Source: Pelagibacteraceae bacterium AG-337-G04
GTDB lineage: Bacteria > Pseudomonadota > Alphaproteobacteria > Pelagibacterales > Pelagibacteraceae
Assembly (NCBI GenBank): GCA_003282205.1
Contig: QBZW01000001.1
Span: forward strand, 29,205 to 93,204
DNA length: 64,000 bases
Direction of reading: 5' to 3'
The first letter of the stretch is position 1. Each line of letters starts with the position of its first letter. Positions 25,241-33,218 of this stretch are shown here, in pieces. The notes under the pieces are model-generated. The model was not told where the DNA came from and ran no database searches. It saw only the letters and a program-made list of their open reading frames with translations. The position numbers and the translations under genes were made by a program.

Positions 25241-26572
25241 ATGAGTGATAAAAAAAAAGAATTAAAACCAAATACTTATAAATTTGATACCCTTAGTTTG
25301 CATGCTGGTTATCAGCCACATAAAAATGCTGGTTCAAGACAAGTACCAATTTATCAAACCACATCATACCTTTTTGATGATGTCGATCACGCAGCTGCTC
25401 TTTTTAATTTAGAAAGAGGTGGACATATTTATAGTAGAATTTCAAACCCAACTGTTGGCGTATTAGAAGAAAGAGTTGCTTCACTTGAGGGTGGTACAGC
25501 AGCATTAGCTACTTCTTCAGGAATGAGTGCAATATTTTTGACAGTAATGACACTATGTGAAGCAGGTGACCATTTAGTTGTATCATCTCAACTTTATGGA
25601 GGCACTGTAAACTTATTTAGATTAACCTTACCTAAATTTGGAATTAAATGTACATTTGTTAAACCAAGAGATACTGAAGGATTTAAAAAAGCAATTCAAA
25701 AGAATACTAAAGGTATTTTTGGAGAGCTTGTTGGAAATCCAGGTAATGAAATAATGAATATGCCTGAAATTGCTAAAATCGCGCATGACGCAGGAATTCC
25801 ATTAATGGTTGATGCAACTTATCAAACTCCTTATTTATGTAAACCCTTTGAGCATGGCGCTGATATAGTAATTCACTCACTAACAAAATGGATGGCAGGA
25901 CACGGATCATCGATGGCTGGAATATTAGTTGAAGGTGGAAAATTTGATTGGATGCAAAATGATAAATTTCCAACAATGACAAAACCTTATGAGGGGTATC
26001 ATGGATTATCTTTTGCCGAGGAATTTGGCCCAACAGCTTTTACAATGAAAGCTAGAGCTGAGGGCATGAGAGACTTTGGTCCTTGTTTAAGTCCTCAAAA
26101 TGCATGGAATGTTTTACAAGGTATAGAAACTTTGTCTGTAAGAATGAAAAAACATTGTTCTAATGCTGAAGAAATGGTTAAATATCTTTCAAACCATGAA
26201 AGTGTTGCTTGGGTATCACATCCAAGTGTCCCAGATCATCCAGATCATGAATTAGCAAAAAAACTTTTGCCAAATGGAAGAGGTTCAATGATAGCATTTG
26301 GTATTAAAGGTGGAAAAGATGCTGGAGTTGCATTTATTAATAACGTTAAATTAGCATCACATTTAGCAAATGTAGGTGATACAAGAACTTTAGTCATACA
26401 TCCAGCATCTGGAACTCATTCTCAAATGGATGAGGCTACTTTAAAATTTGCTGGATTATCTCATGACATGATTAGATTGTCTGTAGGTATTGAAGACATT
26501 GATGATATAAAAAATGATTTCGAGATTGGTTTTAGAGCTGCAAGAAAACCAAGACTCGTATCAAATCAATGA
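25241..26572 (+). CDS. metY: O-acetylhomoserine sulfhydrylase family enzyme (first copy)
   Basis: A 443-aa PLP enzyme of the Cys/Met metabolism family, most like O-acetylhomoserine sulfhydrylase, which makes homocysteine from an activated homoserine and sulfide or another thiol. The PLP lysine is in HSLTKWMAGHGSSMAG; SRISNPTVGVLEERVASLEGG, SSGMSAIFL, GELVGNPGNEIM and the C-terminal HPASGTHSQMDEATL fit the MetY branch (430-440 aa), longer than cystathionine gamma-synthases. A strong ribosome site AAGGAG lies at 25231-25236. The gene overlaps the alpha/beta hydrolase by 4 bp. Confidence 0.9.
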   Translation: MSDKKKELKPNTYKFDTLSLHAGYQPHKNAGSRQVPIYQTTSYLFDDVDHAAALFNLERGGHIYSRISNPTVGVLEERVASLEGGTAALATSSGMSAIFLTVMTLCEAGDHLVVSSQLYGGTVNLFRLTLPKFGIKCTFVKPRDTEGFKKAIQKNTKGIFGELVGNPGNEIMNMPEIAKIAHDAGIPLMVDATYQTPYLCKPFEHGADIVIHSLTKWMAGHGSSMAGILVEGGKFDWMQNDKFPTMTKPYEGYHGLSFAEEFGPTAFTMKARAEGMRDFGPCLSPQNAWNVLQGIETLSVRMKKHCSNAEEMVKYLSNHESVAWVSHPSVPDHPDHELAKKLLPNGRGSMIAFGIKGGKDAGVAFINNVKLASHLANVGDTRTLVIHPASGTHSQMDEATLKFAGLSHDMIRLSVGIEDIDDIKNDFEIGFRAARKPRLVSNQ

Positions 26573-27387
26573 AATTCAAAGTAAATGGGCATGAGGTTTT
26601 CGCCTCTACGGGTGGAAGACCATTTGATAAAAAAAAACCACTAATTATATTTGTTCATGGAAGTGGTTTAACCCATATGACCTGGGTTCTTCAAACAAGA
26701 TATTTTGCATTTCATGGATATAACTCTTTAGCAGTTGATCTACCCGGTCATGGTTTGTCAAGCGGTGAAAGTCTTAAATCAATCGAGGAAATGGCAGATT
26801 GGGTAAGTGATGTAATTGATGCTGTTGGTCATAAAGAAGCTTCATTGGTAGGACACTCACAAGGATGTTTGGTTACAGTAGAATGTACATCAAGATATCC
26901 TAATAAAATTAAAACTTTGAGTTTGATGGGTGGAGCTGGAGCTATACCAATGAACGCAGAATTGCTTTCATTAGCTGAAAATAATGATCCTAAAGCAGTA
27001 GATTTAATGATGGATTGGGCGCATGGTCCAGCTGGTCACTTTGGTGGTCATCCAGTACCTGGACTTTATCATATCAACACAGGAACAATGCTAGCAAAAT
27101 CAAGAACAATACAGAATACTTTAGGCGTAGATTTTAGAGCCTGTGATAATTACAAAAATGGATTCGAGGCAGCTAAAAAAATTAAATGTCCAACTCTATC
27201 AATTTTAGCAACTGATGACAAAATGTGCCCAGTTAAAGAAGGAAAAAAACTTGCTTCTTTAATTGATGGTAGTCAGGTTGATATTATAGATAATTGTGGA
27301 CATATGATGTTGTTAGAAGAAGCAGATAGAGTTTTAACAGTTCTAAAAAAGTTTATAACAACTAATTACCCCCCATTATCAAGTTAA
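26569..27387 (+). CDS. Alpha/beta hydrolase
   Basis: A 272-aa alpha/beta-fold hydrolase with a complete catalytic set: oxyanion-type FVHGSGLTHMTW, nucleophile Ser in LVGHSQGCLVTVE, an acid after LSILATDDKMCP, and His in DNCGHMMLLEE. It overlaps the upstream sulfhydrylase by 4 bp and is followed by a second sulfhydrylase, so an esterase or thioesterase role tied to sulfur or homoserine-ester metabolism is a reasonable inference, though not shown. It does not have the length or motifs of homoserine acetyltransferase MetX. Confidence 0.82.
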   Translation: MKFKVNGHEVFASTGGRPFDKKKPLIIFVHGSGLTHMTWVLQTRYFAFHGYNSLAVDLPGHGLSSGESLKSIEEMADWVSDVIDAVGHKEASLVGHSQGCLVTVECTSRYPNKIKTLSLMGGAGAIPMNAELLSLAENNDPKAVDLMMDWAHGPAGHFGGHPVPGLYHINTGTMLAKSRTIQNTLGVDFRACDNYKNGFEAAKKIKCPTLSILATDDKMCPVKEGKKLASLIDGSQVDIIDNCGHMMLLEEADRVLTVLKKFITTNYPPLSS

Positions 27388-27391
27388 AAAA

Positions 27392-27453
27392 AAGCTTGAT
27401 TGTATTTTTCCCTTTTAGTTTAATATGAATAAATAACAATATAGGGGAAAAAT
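27392..27453 (+). promoter_or_regulatory. Candidate pseudoknot leader sequestering the start of the second sulfhydrylase gene
   Basis: ATTTTTCCC at 27404-27412 is perfectly complementary over 9 nt to GGGAAAAAT at 27445-27453, which is the ribosome-binding site plus the first two bases of the ATG. AAGCT (27392-27396) can pair with AGTTT (27417-27421, one G-U) as P1, giving an H-type pseudoknot; loop 1 begins TGATTGT, the same start as in the leader at 25157. TTGATT and TAATAT in the same stretch could instead be promoter elements, in which case part of the fold would not be transcribed. Confidence 0.42.
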
Positions 27454-28777
27454 GAGCAAAAATAAAAATCCAGAAACAATAGCGTTGCACGGAGGAGATT
27501 ATAGAAGTGATCCTGCAACTACAGCAGTAGCTGTTCCTGTTTATAGAACAACTTCATTTCAATTTAATGACACAGATCATGCAGCAAATTTATTTGCACT
27601 AAAAGAATTTGGTAATATTTATACACGAATGATGAACCCAACTAATGATGTACTAGAAAAAAGAGTGGCAGCATTAGAGGGTGGTTTAGCATGTGTTAGT
27701 GTAGGATCAGGACAAGCTGCGTCTACATTTGCAATTTTAAATTGTTGTCAATCAGGAGATAACTTTATTAGTTCAACTGATTTGTATGGTGGTACAGTAA
27801 ACTTATTTACTCATACTTTAAAAAAGCTAGGTATTGAGTGCAGATATGCAGATCCGTCTGACCCAAGAAATTTTGAAAAACTAATTGATGATAAAACAAG
27901 ATGTTTTTATGCAGAAACTTTACCAAATCCTTATTTAAGAGTATTTCCGATAAAAGAGGTTTCAGATATAGGTAGAAAGTATAGCATACCACTAATAATG
28001 GATAATACTGCTTCTCCAGTAATCTGCAAACCACTTGAACATGGTGCAGCAGTAGTTGTTCACTCGCTGACTAAATTTATTGGAGGACATGGTACCGTTA
28101 TTGGAGGTTGCGTTGTAGATGGAGGTAATTTTGATTGGACTAAAGATCCAAAAAGACAACCTTTATTTAATGAGCCAGATGCTAGTTATGGTGGAGCTGT
28201 GTGGGGTCAGGTTGTTCCACAATTGACTGGTGCAAATGTATCATTTGTAGTTAGAGCTCGTGTATGTCTATTAAGAGATCTGGGTGCTCCATTAGCGCCA
28301 GATAATGCATGGGGAATAATTCAAGGTCTTGAAACTGTTCCGTTAAGAATGAAACAACATTGTTCTAATGCAGAGAAAGCAGTTGATTTTTTGAAAAAAC
28401 ATAAAAATGTTGAAAGAGTCATCTACCCTAGTCTTCATGAGGGAGAAGTTGGTGAAAGATCTAAAAAATACCTTAAAGGAGGAAATGGAGCATTAGTAGG
28501 TATTGAAGTTAAAGGAGGTGTTGAAGCAGGTAAAAAGTTTATTGAGTCGCTTAAAATGTTTTATCATGTTGCAAACATTGGAGATGCTAGAAGTCTAGCT
28601 ATACATCCTGCAACTACTACTCACAGTCAATTAACTGAGGAAGAACTTTTAGCAGCTGGTGTTACACCTGGGTATGTAAGATTGTCAATAGGTATTGAAC
28701 ATCCAGACGACATCATAGCTGATCTAGATCAAGCCCTAGGAGCTTCAGGAAAGCCTAGTTTGAAAGCTGTAAGTTAG
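27452..28777 (+). CDS. O-acetylhomoserine sulfhydrylase family enzyme (second copy)
   Basis: A 441-aa PLP enzyme of the same family as the gene at 25241 but clearly diverged. PLP lysine in HSLTKFIGGHGTVIGG; TRMMNPTNDVLEKRVAALEGG, SVGSGQAASTFA, ETLPNPYLRVFPI and HPATTTHSQLTEEELLAAG. The two copies share length and motif order, so they are paralogues with probably different thiol or ester substrates (for example sulfide versus methanethiol). The ribosome site AGGGGAAAA is part of the leader pairing described separately. Its last 23 bp overlap the convergent ctaA. Confidence 0.88.
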   Translation: MSKNKNPETIALHGGDYRSDPATTAVAVPVYRTTSFQFNDTDHAANLFALKEFGNIYTRMMNPTNDVLEKRVAALEGGLACVSVGSGQAASTFAILNCCQSGDNFISSTDLYGGTVNLFTHTLKKLGIECRYADPSDPRNFEKLIDDKTRCFYAETLPNPYLRVFPIKEVSDIGRKYSIPLIMDNTASPVICKPLEHGAAVVVHSLTKFIGGHGTVIGGCVVDGGNFDWTKDPKRQPLFNEPDASYGGAVWGQVVPQLTGANVSFVVRARVCLLRDLGAPLAPDNAWGIIQGLETVPLRMKQHCSNAEKAVDFLKKHKNVERVIYPSLHEGEVGERSKKYLKGGNGALVGIEVKGGVEAGKKFIESLKMFYHVANIGDARSLAIHPATTTHSQLTEEELLAAGVTPGYVRLSIGIEHPDDIIADLDQALGASGKPSLKAVS

Positions 28778-29786
28778 ATTTTGTATTTATAAATAAAAAA
28801 TAGATACAAGACGCAACTAAAAAAATAGAACTTATTTGGTGCATTGATGCAACTAATATCTGTGCACCATATAATAAAGTAAATATACCTAAAACAATCT
28901 GTAAAATTATAAAAAATCCTAAAATATTAACTGATATATATAAATCAGTTTTTTTATTCCTGTAAATATAAAATAATAAATACAGATAAAATAATCCTAT
29001 TATATAAGCTAATTTTCTATGTATAAATTGTACTAAGGATGGATCACTAAAAGCAGATAATTTAAATAGATTAATAATACTATTATCATCAGGAAAAATT
29101 GAGTTACCCATTAATGGCCAAGAATTATAAATTTTACCCGCATCCATTCCTGAAACGAATGCTCCAATGGAAATTTGTAAAAAGACTAAAAAAAGAAAAC
29201 TAAAAGGAAATACTAAATGAATAGTATTTTGAAAGTTATTTTTAACTTTTATTTTTAAATAATTCCAAAAAATTAAAGACAAAATAAGAAAAGCTACTAG
29301 CAAATGTATTGACAATCTAAAATGACTAACATCTACTCTATCAATAAGGCCACTACTTACCATATACCATCCTATAAATCCTTGAAAACATATCAATATA
29401 AAGATGAAATAAAGATTTATTAATTTTTTAAATTGAATTTTAAAAGTGAAATATAATAGTGGTATAAGAAAAGCTATACCAATTATTCTTCCCATAAATC
29501 TATGAGCCCATTCCCACCAAAAAATAACTTTAAATTCTTGCATGGTCATATCATAATTTTGTAATTTAAACTCAGGTATCTCTTTGTATAAATCAAAATA
29601 CATAATCCATTCAGAATTATTAAGTGGTGGTAAGAAACCTGAGAATAATTGCCATTGAGTAATTGATAAACCAGAATCAGTTAGTCTTGTTAAACCTCCA
29701 ACAACAATCATGGCAGAAATAATCCAAAACATACTTATTAGCCATATTGATATTTGATTATTAATCTTTAGATTTTCGCTATACAT
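28755..29786 (-). CDS. ctaA: Heme A synthase (Cox15/CtaA)
   Basis: CtaA (343 aa, eight helices) oxidises heme O to heme A for the aa3-type cytochrome oxidase. Conserved segments: GGLTRLTDSGLSITQWQ near residue 30, WWEWAHRFMGRIIGIAFL (first heme His), DVSHFRLSIHLLVAF (second His), FVSGMDAGKIYNSWPLMG, VQFIHRKLAYIIGLF and MHQISSIFLVAS. Length and motifs match the alphaproteobacterial/mitochondrial type. It is divergent from the chorismate mutase gene and convergent with the second sulfhydrylase. Confidence 0.95.
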   Translation of the reverse strand: MYSENLKINNQISIWLISMFWIISAMIVVGGLTRLTDSGLSITQWQLFSGFLPPLNNSEWIMYFDLYKEIPEFKLQNYDMTMQEFKVIFWWEWAHRFMGRIIGIAFLIPLLYFTFKIQFKKLINLYFIFILICFQGFIGWYMVSSGLIDRVDVSHFRLSIHLLVAFLILSLIFWNYLKIKVKNNFQNTIHLVFPFSFLFLVFLQISIGAFVSGMDAGKIYNSWPLMGNSIFPDDNSIINLFKLSAFSDPSLVQFIHRKLAYIIGLFYLYLLFYIYRNKKTDLYISVNILGFFIILQIVLGIFTLLYGAQILVASMHQISSIFLVASCIYFLFINTKSNLQLSN

Positions 29787-29829
29787 AAATGGATAAATAT
29801 AATAATTTTTTAATTATCCAAATATATAA

Positions 29830-30123
29830 ATGTCGCCATTAAAAAAAGAAAAACTCAGTAAAATAAGAAAAGAATTAGATAAATTGGATGATTCATTAAT
29901 CAGAATAATTAAGAAAAGAACTAACCTTGTTAAAAAAGTTCTAGGGCTTAAAGAAAGAAAAAATCAAATAGTTGATCAAAAAAGGATTAATTTAATTTTA
30001 AGAAATATAAAAAAAAAATCACTAAAGAATAATATTGATCCAAAAGTCACAAACAAAATTTGGAAAAATATGATTTATGCGTATATAGATTTCGAAAGAA
30101 GAAATTTTAGAAAAAATAAGTAA
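29830..30123 (+). CDS. Chorismate mutase (AroQ fold)
   Basis: A 97-aa stand-alone chorismate mutase, which converts chorismate to prephenate for phenylalanine and tyrosine. The helical AroQ signature is there: KIRKELDKLDDSLIRIIKKR (usual lR..id.ID..ll.ll..R), LVKKVLGLKERKNQIVDQKR and a final helix with IWKNMIYAYIDFE. It lies between divergent ctaA and convergent rpmG, with a 1-bp gap to the latter. Confidence 0.85.
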   Translation: MSPLKKEKLSKIRKELDKLDDSLIRIIKKRTNLVKKVLGLKERKNQIVDQKRINLILRNIKKKSLKNNIDPKVTNKIWKNMIYAYIDFERRNFRKNK

Positions 30124-30124
30124 A

Positions 30125-30316
30125 TTATTTGCTATGTGGTGGAAGTTTTTTTTCCACAAAAACTTCATGCTTTCTTGTTGCTGGATTATATTTTTTTGCT
30201 TTTAATTTAATTTTAGCTTTTTCACCACCTGCTGGTTTTTTTACATAATAAAAAAAAGGGCTATCAGGTTTAGCTTCAGGGACTAGTCTAACTTTTACGT
30301 GAGTTTTTTTTGCCAT
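30125..30316 (-). CDS. rpmG: 50S ribosomal protein L33
   Basis: bL33 (63 aa) near the ribosomal E site. The start MAKKTHVKVRLVPEA, the middle SPFFYYVKKP and the C-terminal KKYNPATRKHEVFVEKKLP match the family (usual kYdP..rkHv.f.E.K.k). The zinc cysteines of the alternative L33 form are absent, so it is the C-minus type. It is 8-9 residues longer than the E. coli protein because of the GGEKAKIKL insert. Convergent with the chorismate mutase gene. Confidence 0.95.
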   Translation of the reverse strand: MAKKTHVKVRLVPEAKPDSPFFYYVKKPAGGEKAKIKLKAKKYNPATRKHEVFVEKKLPPHSK

Positions 30317-30325
30317 CTTGGTCTT

Positions 30326-30700
30326 TTATTTCTTCAAGTCCTTAATTATATTCTTAATGTTTTTAATTTTTGATTTTATAATATTAGTCTGTCTTATAGT
30401 CGTATTGTACATTTCGTCAACATTAGAGTCTTCAGAATTTAAAACTTTTTTAACACCTATTAATGTCATGCCCCTTTCTTTTAGTAGGTATTTGATTTTT
30501 TTTAAAACATTTATTGAATTTTCATCATAATATCTTCTTTTTCCAGAAAAAATTTTTGGTTTGATTTGTTTAAATTCCTTTTCCCAAAAGCGAATTGTAT
30601 GTGTAGATAATGTTCCTTTTTTTTTATCAATAAGATTTAGTATTTTAGCAACTTCCCCAATTGTTTTATATTTACTACCTCCCTTTGAATTAAGCGTCAT
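30326..30700 (-). CDS. MerR family transcriptional regulator
   Basis: A 124-aa MerR-type DNA-binding protein. The winged-helix N-terminus is clear: YKTIGEVAKIL, STHTIRFWEKEFKQIKPKI and KRRYYDENSINVLKKIKYLL, then a Lys-rich helix. There is no effector cysteine set. In alphaproteobacteria this regulator gene regularly follows ihfA downstream of plsX-fabH, the same place as here. I use ATG 30700 (MTLNSKGGSKYKT), which overlaps ihfA by 11 bp; an upstream in-frame start at 30748 would overlap it far more. Targets are unknown. Confidence 0.85.
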   Translation of the reverse strand: MTLNSKGGSKYKTIGEVAKILNLIDKKKGTLSTHTIRFWEKEFKQIKPKIFSGKRRYYDENSINVLKKIKYLLKERGMTLIGVKKVLNSEDSNVDEMYNTTIRQTNIIKSKIKNIKNIIKDLKK

Positions 30701-30983
30701 TATTAATAAAGTCTTTAAACTCTTTTGAAGCCTTGAAGAGAATAACATTCCTTTCAGAGATTATTTTTGTTTCCTTGGTCTTGGGATTTCTTCCTATTCT
30801 TTGTTTTTTTTTTCTTAAAGAAAATGTACCAAATTTAGAAATCTTAACTTTTTTATGTTTAATTATATTTTTCAGAATAATCTCAAAAATATCTTCTAAT
30901 AAAACCTCGTTAATTTTTTTTGAAAAACCAATTTGCATATAGATTGAATTGATAATTTCTTTCTTAGTTAAATTTGTTCTCAC
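30690..30983 (-). CDS. ihfA: Integration host factor alpha subunit (HU/IHF family)
   Basis: A 97-aa histone-like DNA-bending protein. TNLTKKEIINSIYMQIGFSK starts the dimer helices, and KKVKISKFGTFSLRKKKQR plus GRNPKTKETKIISERNVILF form the DNA-clasping arm with the intercalating Pro. Length and position between plsX and the MerR gene point to IHF alpha rather than HU. The start is GTG at 30983, overlapping the plsX stop by 4 bp (GTGA). fabH, which usually separates plsX and ihfA in this group, is not present. Confidence 0.9.
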   Translation of the reverse strand: MRTNLTKKEIINSIYMQIGFSKKINEVLLEDIFEIILKNIIKHKKVKISKFGTFSLRKKKQRIGRNPKTKETKIISERNVILFKASKEFKDFINNDA

Positions 30984-31990
30984 TTATGAATACTTTGTTT
31001 TATTCGATCTATTAATTTTCCTCTAATAGTCTTTTCACAAACCTTTAATGAGTTTGCAAAGCCAACTGAGTCAGTTGATCCATGACTCTTAATAACAGGT
31101 TTATCTAAACCAAGCAATATTGCACCATTATATAATCTTGGATCTAGTTTTTTTTTAAAAAGGTTAAGATTTTTAAAGTTTATTAAAGAGGAAATTTTTC
31201 CAATTAAAGATGATGATAAAGCTTTTTTTAGTTCACTAATTATGAAATTAGAGGTACCCTCTGCAGTTTTCAGAGCTATATTGCCTGTAAATCCGTCTGC
31301 CACGATTACATTTATATCACCATCCATTATATTATTACCTTCGATATATCCCTTAAAATGAAAAAGGGAATAATTATTTTCATTTAATAATTGATATGTT
31401 TCTTTAATCACAGCATTTCCTTTTAATTCTTCAGATCCTATATTAAGTAAAGCAACATTAATATTTTCTTTATCAAATAAAGCTTTGTGTAAAGCAGAAC
31501 CCATAATTGAAAAATCTACTAAATTTTTTGAACTACATTCAATATTCGCACCTAAATCTAAGACCACATTCATACCTTTTCTGCTAGGCCAGAGTGCTGA
31601 TAAGGCAGGTTTATCGATATTTTCAATCATATTTAAATTTAATTTTGAAATTAAAAAAAGTGCACCTGTATTGCCTGCAGAAACAATGGCGTGCGCTTCA
31701 TCGTGTTTTAAAGATTCAATAGATAACCATAAACTTGTATCCTTACCTCTCTTAGCTGCTGAAAGAGCAGTATCTTCTCCCTGGACAATTTTATCGGTAT
31801 GAATAATTTGAAACAATTTACTTGAAATATTAAATTTTTTAATAAGTGGGTCAATTAAGGCTTTGTCTCCAAATATTTTATAATAAACATTTTCTGCAGT
31901 ATTGGAGTGTATGCTTATACCTTTAATTATTTTATGAGGAGAGTCATCACCACCCATTGCGTCAATGGCGATTATGATTTTATTACTCAT
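30980..31990 (-). CDS. plsX: Phosphate acyltransferase PlsX
   Basis: PlsX (336 aa) makes acyl-phosphate from acyl-ACP, the first step of phospholipid synthesis through PlsY. Family motifs: IIAIDAMGGDDSPHKIIKGI, VSAGNTGALFLIS, KGMNVVLDLGANIECSS, VNVIVADGFTGNIALKTAEG in shorter form (VIVADGFTGNIALK), and GAILLGLDKPVIKSHGSTD. It follows rpmF by 5 bp and is coupled to ihfA. Confidence 0.96.
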   Translation of the reverse strand: MSNKIIIAIDAMGGDDSPHKIIKGISIHSNTAENVYYKIFGDKALIDPLIKKFNISSKLFQIIHTDKIVQGEDTALSAAKRGKDTSLWLSIESLKHDEAHAIVSAGNTGALFLISKLNLNMIENIDKPALSALWPSRKGMNVVLDLGANIECSSKNLVDFSIMGSALHKALFDKENINVALLNIGSEELKGNAVIKETYQLLNENNYSLFHFKGYIEGNNIMDGDINVIVADGFTGNIALKTAEGTSNFIISELKKALSSSLIGKISSLINFKNLNLFKKKLDPRLYNGAILLGLDKPVIKSHGSTDSVGFANSLKVCEKTIRGKLIDRIKQSIHK

Positions 31991-31995
31991 AAGAA

Positions 31996-32175
31996 TTAAT
32001 CTTTTGGGTCTAAAACTTGTCTTCCTTTATAAAAACCTGTCTTTAAATCTAAATGATGCGATAATCTATACTCACCAGACTTTTTGTCCTCGATAATGTT
32101 TTTAGGAGAAAATTTTAAATGAGATCTCCTTTTACCAGATCTTGATTTTGTAGTTTTTCGTTTTGGTACAGCCAT
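31996..32175 (-). CDS. rpmF: 50S ribosomal protein L32
   Basis: A 59-aa protein read on the minus strand from ATG 32173-32175 to TAA 31996-31998. [19 protein letters not shown] is the typical L32 N-terminus (MAVPk.k.s.sr...RRsh). The C-terminal half [18 protein letters not shown] and VLDPKD matches the alphaproteobacterial form. No zinc cysteines are present. Upstream of plsX as in most bacteria, and 2 bp downstream of the cytochrome c chaperone gene. Confidence 0.95.
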   Translation of the reverse strand: MAVPKRKTTKSRSGKRRSHLKFSPKNIIEDKKSGEYRLSHHLDLKTGFYKGRQVLDPKD

Positions 32176-32177
32176 AT

Positions 32178-32651
32178 TTAAAATTTAAGTTTTAATATAT
32201 CTTTTGTGAAGATTTTTAAAGGATTATTTAATAAAAAATCTCTATATTTATCAAAATAACTAATAAAAAAATCGCTATTGTCTTTTATATTCATGAATTC
32301 TCTTATTAAGGATATTTTAGATGTTTTATCCATGTTATCCCAAGTTTCAATTTTTTCTAAAATTAAGTAAAATAAATTAACATAATCTTTCATTTTTTTA
32401 TTAACAGAAACATCTCCATAACCAATTTCACGAATAGATAGCTCAATTTGCCTAATTATAAAATCAAACAGTTCCTGAGATTCATTAATCGACATTTGAC
32501 TCTTATAGAATTTTAAAAAAAAACTATAATGAAATAATAAAATAATAAGCCTATCAGAAAATGTATCATAATTTTTTAAATTCAAATAGAGATTTTTATT
32601 TCTAGTTAATTTAATTAAATTATTGTAAATATTTAAATAATCTATTTTCAT
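32178..32651 (-). CDS. Ubiquinol-cytochrome c chaperone-like protein (CBP3 family)
   Basis: A 157-aa all-helical protein of the ubiquinol-cytochrome c chaperone family, related to mitochondrial Cbp3, which helps assemble cytochrome b of complex III. The most telling stretch is [19 protein letters not shown] (usual form LREMGVGDLxVpKkmk), preceded by [18 protein letters not shown] and a helix with [11 protein letters not shown]. Place matters too: it is divergent from bamE (adjacent start codons, no gap) and upstream of rpmF-plsX, its normal alphaproteobacterial position. The yceD gene often found next is absent. Confidence 0.8.
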   Translation of the reverse strand: MKIDYLNIYNNLIKLTRNKNLYLNLKNYDTFSDRLIILLFHYSFFLKFYKSQMSINESQELFDFIIRQIELSIREIGYGDVSVNKKMKDYVNLFYLILEKIETWDNMDKTSKISLIREFMNIKDNSDFFISYFDKYRDFLLNNPLKIFTKDILKLKF

Positions 32652-33107
32652 ATGAAATATATTTTTTTTTTATCAATATTTTTACTTACACTTAATTGCT
32701 CAATAAATAAAGTTTCAAATATCCATGGTTTCCGATCATTAGATAAAAAGTCAGAAAAAATACTGCTATCTAAAACTAACAAAAATGATGTAAGAAAGAT
32801 TATAGGACCCCCATCATCAATAAGTAATTTTGATGAAATTTGGTTCTATATTGAAAGGAAAAAAACTAATCAAAAAATATTTAAGCTAGGTAAACAAAAA
32901 ATATCAAAAAACAATGTTCTAATAATAAAATTTGATAAAAAAGATATGGTTATATCTAAAGAGATAATAGACTTAGAAGATATGAACAAAATAAAAATTG
33001 CTGACAAAAAAACTCTTAAAAAATTTAAACAAGATAATGTGGTGTACAATGTGCTTTCAACTTTAAGAGAAAAGATTAATGCACCTACCAGAAATAAAAA
33101 AAAATAA
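32652..33107 (+). CDS. bamE: Outer membrane assembly lipoprotein BamE (SmpA/OmlA)
   Basis: A 151-aa lipoprotein, part of the BAM machinery that inserts beta-barrel proteins in the outer membrane. The signal is MKYIFFLSIFLLTLNC with the lipid Cys at residue 16. The SmpA/OmlA domain shows LLSKTNKNDVRKIIGPPSSI (usual G.t...V...lG.P) and DEIWFYIERKK. The C-terminus is Lys-rich. Its ATG abuts the start of the divergent chaperone gene, and tRNA-Glu follows on the other strand. Confidence 0.88.
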   Translation: MKYIFFLSIFLLTLNCSINKVSNIHGFRSLDKKSEKILLSKTNKNDVRKIIGPPSSISNFDEIWFYIERKKTNQKIFKLGKQKISKNNVLIIKFDKKDMVISKEIIDLEDMNKIKIADKKTLKKFKQDNVVYNVLSTLREKINAPTRNKKK

Positions 33108-33108
33108 A

Positions 33109-33183
33109 TGGCGGTCCCTAGGGGAATCGAACCCCTCTTTCATGGATGAAAACCATGTGTCCTAACCGATAGACGAAGGGACC
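33109..33183 (-). tRNA. tRNA-Glu (anticodon TTC)
   Basis: Read on the minus strand the gene starts GGTCCCTTCGTCTATCGG and has acceptor stem GGTCCCT/AGGGACC, anticodon stem CATGG/CCATG around TTTTCAT (anticodon TTC), T loop TTCGATT, discriminator G and an encoded CCA at 33109-33111. It begins 2 bp after the bamE stop. All arms pair well. Confidence 0.97.
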
Positions 33184-33218
33184 AGTGGTGGATCTTTTAT
33201 TGTAATTTTGTAAATTAA

